In this document: one piece after another, positions 35,508 through 45,426 of the stretch
How the letters are laid out: every line of letters starts with the position of its first letter
Numbering within the stretch: position 1 is the first letter of the stretch
NCBI RefSeq assembly: GCF_004519405.1
Contig: NZ_SGWI01000005.1
Location: forward strand, 409,951 to 473,950
Direction of reading: 5' to 3'
Origin: Pseudomonas sp. BCA17
GTDB taxonomy: Bacteria > Pseudomonadota > Gammaproteobacteria > Pseudomonadales > Pseudomonadaceae
DNA length: 64,000 nt
Made by a program: the position numbers and the translations under genes
The notes under the pieces: model-generated
Told to the model about the DNA's origin: nothing
The model's input: the letters and a program-made list of their open reading frames with translations, nothing else
Databases searched by the model: none

Positions 35508-36202
35508 TCTTCGACTACAACGTCATCTGGGACGCCATGCCGCTGTACCTCGGCGGTTTGGTCACCACCCTGAAACTGCTCGCCATCTCGCTGTTTTTCG
35601 GCCTGCTTGCCGCCTTGCCCCTGGGCTTGATGCGGGTGTCCAAGCAGCCGATCGTCAACGGTGCGGCGTGGCTCTATACCTACGTCATTCGCGGCACGCC
35701 AATGCTGGTGCAGCTGTTCTTGATCTACTACGGCCTGGCGCAATTCGACGCCGTGCGCGAAAGCTTCCTGTGGCCACTGTTGTCCAGCGCCACGTTCTGC
35801 GCGTGCCTGGCATTTGCGATCAACACCAGCGCCTACACCGCCGAAATCATCGCCGGCAGCCTGAAGGCCACGCCCAATGGCGAGATCGAAGCGGCCAAGG
35901 CCATGGGCATGTCGCGCTCTAAACTGTACCGCCGCATCCTGCTGCCGTCGGCCCTGCGACGCGCACTGCCGCAGTACAGCAACGAAGTGATCATGATGCT
36001 GCAGACCACCAGCCTGGCCTCCATCGTCACCTTGATCGACATCACCGGTGCCGCACGCACGGTGAACGCCCAGTTCTACCTGCCGTTCGAAGCCTATATC
36101 ACGGCCGGCGCGTTTTACCTGTGCCTGACTTTTATCCTGGTGCGCCTGTTCAAGTTGGCCGAGCGCCGCTGGCTGAGCTACCTGGCTCCACGGAAGCATT
36201 GA
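35504..36202 (+). CDS. aotM: Arginine/ornithine ABC transporter permease
   Basis: 232 residues, HisM type, partner of AotQ. Features are YLGGLVTTLKLLAISLFFGL, VIRGTPMLVQLFLIYYGLAQF and the EAA loop (EIEAAKAMGMSRSKLYRR). It starts within the aotQ stop and ends one base before the aotO start. Confidence 0.92.
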   Translation: MIFDYNVIWDAMPLYLGGLVTTLKLLAISLFFGLLAALPLGLMRVSKQPIVNGAAWLYTYVIRGTPMLVQLFLIYYGLAQFDAVRESFLWPLLSSATFCACLAFAINTSAYTAEIIAGSLKATPNGEIEAAKAMGMSRSKLYRRILLPSALRRALPQYSNEVIMMLQTTSLASIVTLIDITGAARTVNAQFYLPFEAYITAGAFYLCLTFILVRLFKLAERRWLSYLAPRKH

Positions 36203-36203
36203 T

Positions 36204-37316
36204 ATGGAACGTATCGATCACCTGTTGCCCTGGGGCCACCTGGGTTGCGAGCGTCAGCTGAGCGTATTCCGTTTCGGCCACGGCGAACGCAAGGCGTATA
36301 TCCAGGCCAGCCTGCACGCCGACGAGTTGCCGGGAATGCGCGCCGCATGGGAGCTGAAAAAACGCCTGGTCGAGCTGGAGCAGCAGGGCGCCCTCAACGG
36401 TGTGATCGAGCTGGTGCCGGTGGCCAATCCGATGGGCCTGGGCCAACTGTTGCAAGGCAGCCACCAGGGCCGTTTCGAAGTGGGCAGCGGCAAGAATTTC
36501 AACCGCGATTTCGTCGAATTGAGCGAACCGGTCGCCGCGTTGCTCGCCGGCAAACTGGGGGATGATCCCCACGCCAACGTGCGCATGATCCGTCAGGCGA
36601 TGACCGATGCACTGAGCGCTCTGCCCGCACCGAGCAGCCAACTGCAAGGCATGCAACGCGTATTGCTCAGCCACGCCTGCACGGCTGATGTGGTCCTGGA
36701 CCTGCATTGCGATGCGGAGGCGGCGCTGCACATGTACGCACTGCCGCAGCACTGGCCGCAGTGGCGTTCGTTGTCGGCGCACTTGAATGTGAAAGTCGGC
36801 CTGCTGGCCGAGGATTCCGGCGGCAGTTCGTTTGATGAAGCCTGCTCGCTGCCGTGGTTGCGCCTGTCCCGGGCGTTCCCTGAGGCGCAGATCCCGCTGG
36901 CGTGCCTGGCGACGACGCTGGAGCTGGGCGGCCAGGCCGATACCGGCCGTGACGAAGCGATTTTCCACGCTGAGGGCATCCTCGCGTTTCTCGCCGAACA
37001 GGGCCTGATCAACGGTGAATGGCCTGCGCCACAGTACGAGCCCTGCGAAGGCGTGCCTTTCGAAGGCACCGAGCTGCTGTTCGCCCCCCATGCCGGCGTG
37101 ATCAGTTACCTGCGTAAAGCCGGCGACTGGGTTGAAACCGGCGAACCGATTTTTGAAGTGATTGATCCCCTGACCGACCGCGTGAGCGTTGTTTGCGCGG
37201 GCACGTCCGGGGTGTTGTTTGCCGTTGAACGGCTACGTTATGCCCAAGCGGGTTTCTGGCTGGCCAAGGTGGCGGGGCGCGAAGCGCTGCGTCACGGGCG
37301 CTTGCTCAACGACTGA
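36204..37316 (+). CDS. aotO: AotO, succinylglutamate desuccinylase/aspartoacylase-family protein
   Basis: 370 residues. The M14-type zinc site is visible: ASLHADELPGMRAAW (His and Glu ligands) near residue 38 and VVLDLHCDAEA (His) near 160. The last about 80 residues look like the barrel-sandwich extension seen in this family (HAGVISYLRKAGDWVETGEP). The gene lies inside the transport operon, which implies the enzyme acts on something imported or on a product of arginine breakdown. In P. aeruginosa it is reported not to be needed for transport. The catalytic substrate is unknown. Confidence 0.85.
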   Translation: MERIDHLLPWGHLGCERQLSVFRFGHGERKAYIQASLHADELPGMRAAWELKKRLVELEQQGALNGVIELVPVANPMGLGQLLQGSHQGRFEVGSGKNFNRDFVELSEPVAALLAGKLGDDPHANVRMIRQAMTDALSALPAPSSQLQGMQRVLLSHACTADVVLDLHCDAEAALHMYALPQHWPQWRSLSAHLNVKVGLLAEDSGGSSFDEACSLPWLRLSRAFPEAQIPLACLATTLELGGQADTGRDEAIFHAEGILAFLAEQGLINGEWPAPQYEPCEGVPFEGTELLFAPHAGVISYLRKAGDWVETGEPIFEVIDPLTDRVSVVCAGTSGVLFAVERLRYAQAGFWLAKVAGREALRHGRLLND

Positions 37317-37343
37317 CCACCTGTTTTTGTGAGAACCGACCGC

Positions 37344-38108
37344 ATGTACAAACTTGAAGTCCAAGACCTGCATAAACGCTATGGCAGTCATGAAGTGCTC
37401 AAAGGTGTGTCCCTGGCCGCCGCGGCCGGTGATGTGATCAGCATCATCGGTTCCAGTGGTTCGGGCAAAAGTACTTTTTTGCGCTGCATCAACCTGCTGG
37501 AGCAACCCCACGCCGGCAAGATTCTGCTCAACAATGAAGAGCTGAAGCTGGTCACGGGCAAGGACGGCGCCATGAGGGCCGCCGACCCCAAGCAACTGCA
37601 ACGCATGCGTTCGCGCCTGTCGATGGTGTTCCAGCATTTCAACCTGTGGTCGCACATGACCGCAATCGAAAACGTGATGGAAGCGCCCGTGCACGTGCTG
37701 GGTGTGTCGAAGAAAGAAGCCCGTGAAAAGGCCGAGCACTATTTGGCCAAGGTCGGTGTGGGCCATCGTAAGGATGCGTTCCCTGGCCACATGTCCGGCG
37801 GCGAGCAGCAGCGCGTGGCGATTGCCCGTGCCCTGGCCATGGAGCCGGAGGTGATGTTGTTTGACGAGCCGACTTCGGCGCTTGACCCGGAGCTGGTCGG
37901 CGAAGTGCTCAAGGTGATGCAGGACCTGGCGCAGGAAGGCCGCACCATGGTGGTGGTGACTCACGAAATGGGCTTTGCCCGTGAAGTGTCGAACCAGTTG
38001 GTTTTCCTGCACAAAGGCATCGTCGAAGAGCGCGGCAACCCGCGTGAAGTGTTGGTGAACCCACAGTCGGAACGTTTGCAGCAGTTCCTTTCGGGTAGCT
38101 TGAAATAA
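37344..38108 (+). CDS. aotP: Arginine/ornithine ABC transporter ATP-binding protein
   Basis: 254 residues from the ATG at 37344; the upstream start at 37329 is GTG-type and less likely. Walker A (GSSGSGKSTFLRC), the signature (MSGGEQQRVAIARAL), Walker B (VMLFDEPTSALDPE) and the His switch (VVTHEMGFAREV) are intact. It powers AotQM. It is followed by a REP palindrome and then argR. Confidence 0.93.
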   Translation: MYKLEVQDLHKRYGSHEVLKGVSLAAAAGDVISIIGSSGSGKSTFLRCINLLEQPHAGKILLNNEELKLVTGKDGAMRAADPKQLQRMRSRLSMVFQHFNLWSHMTAIENVMEAPVHVLGVSKKEAREKAEHYLAKVGVGHRKDAFPGHMSGGEQQRVAIARALAMEPEVMLFDEPTSALDPELVGEVLKVMQDLAQEGRTMVVVTHEMGFAREVSNQLVFLHKGIVEERGNPREVLVNPQSERLQQFLSGSLK

Positions 38109-38175
38109 TCAGGACTGCTTTTGTGCACCGCAGTAGTGCATGCTTCACAGTCTCGAGACAGGTCCCAATCTAACC

Positions 38176-38201
38176 GTGGGAGCGAGCAAGCCCGCTCCCA
38201 C
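38176..38201. repeat. REP palindrome between aotP and argR
   Basis: GTGGGAGCG (38176-38184) and CGCTCCCAC (38193-38201) over the loop AGCAAGCC. The stem is identical to that at 22254. It may lower argR expression relative to the transporter, or stabilise the aot mRNA. Confidence 0.7.
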
Positions 38202-38296
38202 AGTGAGATCTTCATTGGCTTTAGAGATTTGTGTTGGTTTCCGGGCTAGCATTGGCCCTTGTCTTCATTACCGTTCTTCGCTTCGGATAGCCCTCC

Positions 38297-39277
38297 ATGA
38301 CCGCCCACAAAATTGGTTTCCTGATTTGGCCCAGCACAAAAGCCCTGACGCTTGCGCTGGCTGAGGAGGCCTTGCGCGTTGCCCAGCGGGTGCACCCGGA
38401 GGTGGTCTACGAGCTATCGTTTCTGCTCGCCGAGCCGCAAACCGACGGCGCCTGGCAACTGCCGGGCGAGCCGTGGGCCGGCAAGCTCGAAGGTTTCCAG
38501 AAACTCTTCCTGCTGGCGGATGAACCGCCCACCGTGGTCGCCTCGCAACTGAGCACCGCGCTCAAGCAACTTGTGCGGGCCGGCTGCGTGATCGGCGGCT
38601 TGTCGGCCGGCGTTTACCCGCTGGCTCAGCTTGGCCTGCTCGATGGCTACCGCGCCGCCGTGCACTGGCGCTGGCAGGATGACTTCGCCGAACGCTTCCC
38701 CAAGGTCATTGCCACCAGCCATCTGTTCGACTGGGACCGTGACCGCCTGACCGCCTGTGGCGGCATGTCGGTGCTCGACCTGTTGCTGGCAGTGCTGGCC
38801 CGTGACCACGGTGCCGAACTGGCCGGTGCGGTATCCGAAGAACTGGTGGTGGAGCGTATCCGCGAAGGTGGCGAGCGCCAGCGCATTCCGCTGCAAAACC
38901 GCCTGGGCTCCAGCCACCCCAAGCTGACCCAGGCTGTTCTGTTGATGGAAGCCAATATTGAAGAACCGCTGACCACCGACGAAATTGCCCAGCACGTGTG
39001 CGTGTCGCGACGACAACTCGAACGCATCTTCAAGCAGTACCTCAATCGCGTCCCCAGCCAGTACTACCTGGAACTGCGCCTGAACAAGGCCCGCCAGATG
39101 CTCATGCAAACCAGCAAGTCGATCATCCAGATCGGCCTGTCGTGCGGCTTCTCCTCGGGGCCGCACTTCTCCAGCGCCTACCGCAATTTCTTCGGCGCCA
39201 CCCCGCGCGAAGACCGCAACCAGCGCCGTAGCAGCAGCCCGTTCGAACTGTCCTCGGTGCCCTCCGAGCGCGGGTGA
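38297..39277 (+). CDS. argR: ArgR, AraC/XylS-family arginine regulator
   Basis: 326 residues, close to the P. aeruginosa protein (329). An N-terminal DJ-1/PfpI-like sensor domain (IGFLIWPSTKALTLALAEEALRV) is joined to a C-terminal AraC helix-turn-helix pair (LTTDEIAQHVCVSRRQLERIFKQYL, and SIIQIGLSCGFSSGPHFSSAYRNFFG). In Pseudomonas, ArgR with arginine induces the AST and aot operons and represses synthesis genes. It is the last gene of the aot operon. Its 3' 0.86 kb is overlapped antisense by the frameshifted tail of the LRR gene, but its own codon usage and motifs leave no doubt that it is real. Confidence 0.94.
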   Translation: MTAHKIGFLIWPSTKALTLALAEEALRVAQRVHPEVVYELSFLLAEPQTDGAWQLPGEPWAGKLEGFQKLFLLADEPPTVVASQLSTALKQLVRAGCVIGGLSAGVYPLAQLGLLDGYRAAVHWRWQDDFAERFPKVIATSHLFDWDRDRLTACGGMSVLDLLLAVLARDHGAELAGAVSEELVVERIREGGERQRIPLQNRLGSSHPKLTQAVLLMEANIEEPLTTDEIAQHVCVSRRQLERIFKQYLNRVPSQYYLELRLNKARQMLMQTSKSIIQIGLSCGFSSGPHFSSAYRNFFGATPREDRNQRRSSSPFELSSVPSERG

Positions 39278-39284
39278 CCCCAGT

Positions 39285-42200
39285 TCACTCCTCCTGGGTC
39301 GTGGTTGATCCGGTGACAGGGGCATGCCCTGTTCATCCACGGTCGCTGCCTGCACCTGGAAGTCGATGCCGGTGCGTCGGTAATACTCCCTCAGGTACTC
39401 CAGGCTCTGCGCCGACCATGGGTTGCCACTCAGGTCACTGTCTTCCTCCAGCAAATTCGTGGTGTCGAGCAGTTCCGGGCTGATTTCCTCGATCTGGTTA
39501 TCGCTCAAGTCCAGGGTGTGCAACTCCTTCAAGCGGAAAACCCCCTCAGGCAACGCTCGCAAGCCGGTACTGCGCAGGTGCAGCGACGTCAGGTCGGCCA
39601 GGCCGCTGACGTCGGGCGCCTGGTCCAGCGGGTTGTTGCTCAGGTCGAGGAGGTCCAGTTTGGGCAGGTCGCTCAAAGTGCGTGCAGTCGCGGGCGTCAG
39701 GCTGATGCCGCACCGGGTCAGTTCCAGGCTGGTCAGTTCGGGCATGCTGAAGATCGACTGAGGCAGGCCACCCAGGGCACATCTGTTCAAGGATAGAGCC
39801 TGCAGCCTGGGGAAACAGCGCAACGTACCGTCGACCGTGGTGGTAGTGCCATTGCCCGTCAGTTCGAACCGCGACACGTGCTCCAGGTCCGCGCTCAGGC
39901 GCGGCAGTTCGCCCATCACCGGGGTGTCCAGCGACAGGGCGTGGCTGAAGTCGTCGTGCAGGCTTTCTTCGTCTTCCGGGCTTTCGCGGCGCCAGGCCTG
40001 CTCCACCAGCACCTTGAAGTTTGCGCGCAGCGTCTGCTCGCGCAGGCGGGTCGCGTCGTCGAGTGGGGTGTCGTCGATCGGGTGTCGCTCGGGCACTTCC
40101 AGCACCCACTGATCAAGGTCGGTCGCCAACTGGCGGTACTCGTTTTCCAGGCGCGTCAGCGTCGGGGCGACGGCGTCCATGTCGCCGGGCAGGCGGAACA
40201 CAAAGCGGTCGGCTTCACCCTCGACCAGCGTCGGGTACAGGCGTTGCACGTGCAGGCGAGCGTCCGGCGGCGCCTCGGCGTGGAAGCTTTCCTGGGTGCT
40301 CTGGCAGTATGTCTTGATGCGCTCCAGGGCCGCGCGCGACAGCGGGTTGCCGGACAGATCGAAAGCCCGTGCGACCTCGGGCGGCACTGTAAAGGCTGCG
40401 TCGGGCAAGTGCTCGATGGCGTTGCCGCTCAGGTTCACTGCGTTGCGTGGCACGTTCGTCAGCAAGCCCGGCGGTACCTGCGTCAGGCCAGTGTCGTGCA
40501 GCAGGATGCTGGACAGCGCGGGCAGTTGTTCGAAGTCCGGCAGTTCGCCCAGTTGGGGGTTGTGGCTGAGGTCCAGGTATTCCAGGTGTGGCATGTTCTG
40601 CAAGGCGGCGCGGCTGCTCGGCGACAGGGTCAGGGAGCAGCGGGGCAGGCCGAGGAAGGTCAGTTTGGAGTGTTCGAACACGCGCGGTGGAATATCCCCC
40701 AGCTGAATGTTTTCCAGATCGAGGATATCCAGCGCCGGAAAGCTTTCCAGAAACCCAGCGACCTCCATGGCGCCGCCATTGCCCTGGATGACCAGCGAGC
40801 CGACATGCTCGAACCGCGTGCTCAAGCGCGGCAGCTCACCGGCCAGGGTATGGTTGATGTCGAGGGCGCGGATATGCCGGGTCTCCTGCGCGGGGTCGCG
40901 GCGCCAGGTTTTTTCCAGCAGCACGTGCACCAGCAGGCGGCGTGCGTGTTCGAGCACGGACAGATCGGGGGTGCCTGACCACGCGCTCAGTTCCTGTTGC
41001 AGGGTCTGCAGGTCGCCGGCCAGTCGTGCCAATTCACGTTTACCGGCCTCGATATCACCTGGCAAACCGTAGATAAAACGATTGATTTCTTCCTTGTCCA
41101 TGATGGGGAAAAGCCGCTGAGCGTCCTGTATGTCCACGGGCTGAGCATCGGCTTCCCAGTAGGTGCCGTAGCGCTGGTAGTAGGCTTTGATGCGTTCCAG
41201 GCTCTCCCGGGACAGCGGGTTATCGGACAAATCATATTTGGTGCTGGTCTGGGGTGGGGTTTCAAACAGCGCCGCAGGCAGGTCGCTGATCTCGTTTCCG
41301 GCCAGTAACGCCGCTTCCAGTTCCGTGCGCGACAACAAACCCGCGGGCAGGCGGTCGATGCCGGTTTCGGACAGATCCAGGGCCATCAGGTCGGGCATGG
41401 CTTCGACGCTCGGCACCAGGCCCAGGGGATTGTTGTTCAACACCAGGGTCTGCAGGCGGCTCATGCCCGACAGGCTGGCATGGCTGGCAGGCGTCAGGCG
41501 AATGCCGCAGTTGCTCAGGCCCAGAGTGTTGAGCGCTGGCAGGCTGGCCAACTGTGGGGGCAGGTTGCCCAAGGGCAGGTCTTTGACTTCCAGGTGACGT
41601 AACCGAGGGAAGTGGCTGATAAAGCCTGTGGCCCCCTGAGTATGGGCGCCACCGCTGATGGACAGCAGCGACACGTGCTCGAAGTTTGCGCTCAACTGCG
41701 GCAGCTCGCCGATGATCGGAAACTCCAGGCGCAGCACATGGCCGTCGCGGCTGGGGTCTTCGTAATAGTCATCGACCGCCGTCTCGCGATGCCAGCAGCG
41801 CATGAGCTGTTCGGCGATACGCCGACGGTTCTGCCGTTCGTAACGTCGCCGGCCTGGAGCGAGCCGCTCGCCGGTGTCGGGATGACGGGTGGGGATGTCG
41901 TGCTGCCAGGTGTGCAGGTCGGTCTCCAGTTGCAGGCGTTCAGCCTCCAGGGCCGTCAGTTGGGCAGATGCTCCGCCGGGCAGGGTTTCCAGGTGAGCGA
42001 CCAGGGCATTGAGCTGTTGATCGTCCAGCGTGGGGTACAACGCCCGGGCGCGTGGGTGCACGGGGGGCTCGCCGGCGGGGCGATAGCCATCGGTGTTGCA
42101 CAGGAATTTCAGGGTCTCGACCGGTGGCGTGGCAGGCGGTTCAGTGGTCAGCACTGTGCGCAATTCATTGCGTGTCAGCGGGTTGTCGCGCAGGCGCTGC

Positions 42201-45145
42201 CTGAGTTCGGCGCCCTGGTGGATCTGCAGCCCCACGGCATCGCGCTGTGCATCGGGCAGGGCGCTCAGCACGGCGTTGTACAGGTCGGTCTCGCCGGACA
42301 GCGCGCCGGTGTCGTCGTAAGGTACATAGCGGCCCTCTTCGGTGCGCACCAGGGTGCGGCGCAGCGGAGCGTCGTCGGGGCCGACCCGGTTCCAGACCGA
42401 ACCCTCGGGCGAATCATGGCGGGCCACCAGTTGGATCTGATCCGACCAGCCCGGCAGCAGCTTCAGTGAGTTGAGGGCCAAGTGCTCGCTGTCGATGTTT
42501 GGCGTGGCGTCCAGGTGCTGGCCTTCATAGGCGCGGTTGATGCGCACCTCGGCCACCGCAGCACGGCCCAGGTCGGCCAGGCGCTTGGGCGTGCGGCGGG
42601 CATCCAGTTGTTCCAGCTCGGCGCCGCTGGCCTGGCGAACCATGTGTTCGGCGACGCTGGCGGGCAGGTCATGGGCAAGGTCCATGACCTGCCGGGCGTG
42701 GGGATCGGTGGTGATCTGCGACGGCCCATAGCGCGACTCGAACAGCGACGCGCGCTCCCGTTCGGCGATATCGGCGAGGGCTGTGCGCAGGCTCCTGGTG
42801 CGCGCCTCCAGGCTCAGTTGCGGGTCGCCGCTGCGTTCGCCGAACGGCGTGCGGATTTCTTCCGGGCTCAGGGTTTGCAGCACGGTCTTGAGCAGGTCGC
42901 CATTGTTCAATTGGGCTTCATGGATCTGCACCACCGGCTGGTGGGGATCGCCGAATTCCCACACTACGTGGCCCTGGGCGTTGAGAAAGCGCAAGGCCTT
43001 GGTTTTGGGCCAGTAGCCGAAACTGGTCAGCAATTGCAGTTGTTCCTGCGGGTCGATGGCGTTGTACTGCGCGGGGTCGTCGCTGCGCAGGCGCTGGATC
43101 AACTGTTGGATCTCACGGTCAATGCGCAGACGGATCAGGCTGTCATCCAGCAGTGGCGGCACCGGTTCGCTGCGCAGGTGCATTTTGCGCAGCGCGCCTT
43201 CCTCGACCCCGCTGATGCTCAGTGCCCGTTCGCGGTCGGCTGGGCTCAGGTCCTGCGCGCGGTGGCCCACACGGCGCAACAACGTGTCGCGGTCCCATTG
43301 CAAAGGTTGTTCAAGCTCGCTGTGCCAGGCACCGGCCTGGTTGTGACGCAGGTGCGGGCGATAGGCCTCGGGACGTGTCGGATGCTTGATCACATAGTGC
43401 CCGTTGCCGGCGGCCTGCACGGCGTAGTACTTGCCTTCAAGGGGCAGGATCAACTCGCCGTGCAGGCTGTGCAGGCCCTGCTCATTCACGCCCTGCATGG
43501 GCGCAACCTGGATGTTTTGCTGGTAGGGTGCCAGGTCCGGTTGCCAGTAGCGGCGGCTGCGATCGGCCAGGGTCACCGGCTTGAAGCGGTCCATGAATGC
43601 CAGGGTTTCGGCCGATAGCAGTTTGCGCATCTCAGCCAAGGCGATCTGGGGGCCGAGGGCGAATGCGCCCAGTTGCACCAGCGACTGCAATGTCCCGATC
43701 AGGTGTGCGAACGCTTGATCGGTGAGGCCCTCGGCCCAGTCGACAACCCCCTCGAACACTTCATTGAGCAGTTGATAGGCCATGTAGCCCATCATCAATT
43801 CGCCCAGCCCCGGAATGAATGGTGTGATCACCAGCAGCGCCGTGTTGAGAATCGATTGGGCCACTTTGACGAACGAATCCCACAATGCCCAGCGCGCTTT
43901 GCTGTCGGCACTGACGCTGGACACCGCGAGCGTGCGCGCATCATTGAGGATCTTGTCGAGCTTGCGTTGATAAAGGTGGCGCCAGGGGTCGCCCTGGATG
44001 GGGGTCGAAACAAAGCGCAGCTTGGGGTCGTCGGTGGGGTCATTGCGCCAGGCGCCGTGTTTGTCGCCGGCTTCGGGCGGGTGCCAGGTGAGTGTCGCCA
44101 GGCGCTGGCCCAGGCCGGAGAAAAACACCCCGAGCTTTTCATGGGGAACGAAACGGCTGAAAAACACCTGGTACTCGTCGCTGCGCAGTTGGCGGGTGAG
44201 CGCCTGTTTGAAGTCCCAGGACGATGGGTATTCCTTGAGGGGGTGTTCGGGGTCGTCCGGTATGTAGGCAACGATGCGCTGGGCGGAGGTTGTGCGCTCA
44301 AGGTCGGGGGCGAACAGCAGGATGCCGGTGAGCGCGGTCTCCATCATGCTGAAGTCATGGCACAGCACGGGCTCGCGCCCGATGCACAGGCGCAGGTGGC
44401 CGTTGACCATCGCGTCGATCACCTGGGCGAAGTCTTCCTGCACGTCGCCCTTGATGCGCGCCAGATGCAAGGCCGTGCGCAATGCCGCGCGCTGGCTGGC
44501 GTCGACCTTGAGGGCCAGGGCGTTGCCGGTGGGCGTGTGGTTTAGGCCCAGGACTTTGCGCAAATGCAGGGCGTAGCGCGCGCCGATATCCAACTCGCGA
44601 CACAGGTGGATAAAGGCGTTGATCGGCATCGCCGCACGCACGGCGGGCAAGGTCTCGAACTGGCCGCTCGGGGACGGGCGGGTGATAAAGGTCGAATGGG
44701 GCTCGTAGAAGTCCGGCGCGGCCTCTTTGTAGTCGAAGTTGTGCAGCGCGGCGTCGAGCAGCGAGACTGTCCAGGCCCGTGCGCCGCCGGAGCGTATCGG
44801 CAGCCACGGCACGGTTTGCGGGATATAGAGGCGGACGAACACTGCGTCGACATCCAGGTCGACGCCGAAGCGTTGGTTCAACAGGCCTTTGAGCAGGGGC
44901 TTGGCGTAGGCCTTGGGGTCTTGCAGGTTCTTGAGTACGTCATCGACGCCGTTTTGCGCGATCCAGTGGTTGGCGTTCCAGCGCTTGAACAGTGCCTTGT
45001 GTTCAGCGCTGGCCGAGTGCAGGGCCTTGCCCAGCGCGGGTTTGGCCGCGCTGAACGCCTGGCGCCTGGCAGCGGACGCCTGGCCCAGCCAGTGGGGCAG
45101 GGCGTTGTTGAACAACGCGTAATGGCTGTCGGGAGGGGTAGTCAT
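39285..45145 (-). CDS. Giant LRR protein with DUF6543-type N-terminus (frameshifted at its end)
   Basis: About 1,953 residues if one base is restored. The ATG at 45145 gives MTTPPDSHYALFNNALPHWL, the usual start of Pseudomonas DUF6543 (dermonecrotic-toxin-type) proteins; no good SD is visible. Residues 1 to about 1,000 form the N-terminal domain with a hydrophobic patch around residues 440-490 (MMGYMAYQLLNEVFEG region). Then come three tandem modules of about 300 residues, at about 1018-1320, 1320-1620 and 1620-1930. Each is helical linker, a strand motif (PxxGELPxLSxxFEHV), five or six LRRs and a closing LSxNPLSRxxLERIKxYY. No C-terminal NEL ubiquitin-ligase domain follows. The frame breaks at the C4 run 39319-39322. 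The role is probably host- or cell-contact related, by family only. Confidence 0.75.
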
Positions 45146-45281
45146 GGGGCTGATCTCTGAGGGGCCATGGAAGCGCATCAGTAAATCAGCCGGTTTTTGA
45201 TGCTTGCGCCTAGATAGTTAGAGTGTTTGAGCCTGACGCAAACGTGCCCGGCAGTTTAAACTGCGCCATTGCGACGCTATT

Positions 45282-45297
45282 TGTCGCATTGGCGTAA
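45282..45297 (+). promoter_or_regulatory. ArgR half-site 1 upstream of aruC
   Basis: TGTCGC, then ATTGGCGT, then AA: an exact match to the TGTCGC-N8-AA pattern, 130 bases before the aruC start codon. Confidence 0.6.
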
Positions 45298-45332
45298 ACC
45301 CGCGTAAAACGGGGGTTGGCGCTATAAGAAGT

Positions 45333-45348
45333 TGTCGCTTGGCGGCAA
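45333..45348 (+). promoter_or_regulatory. ArgR half-site 2 upstream of aruC
   Basis: TGTCGC, then TTGGCGGC, then AA: a second exact match 51 bases after the first, just downstream of a TATAAG -10-like element (45323-45328). Two exact sites make an ArgR-controlled aru promoter likely. Confidence 0.6.
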
Positions 45349-45426
45349 GGCCGCGCTGAAAACTGTCCTTACAATCCCTGCATCGCCCGCCAGTTCCAGG
45401 CAGGCGTTCCTCTTCAGGAGACTCCG

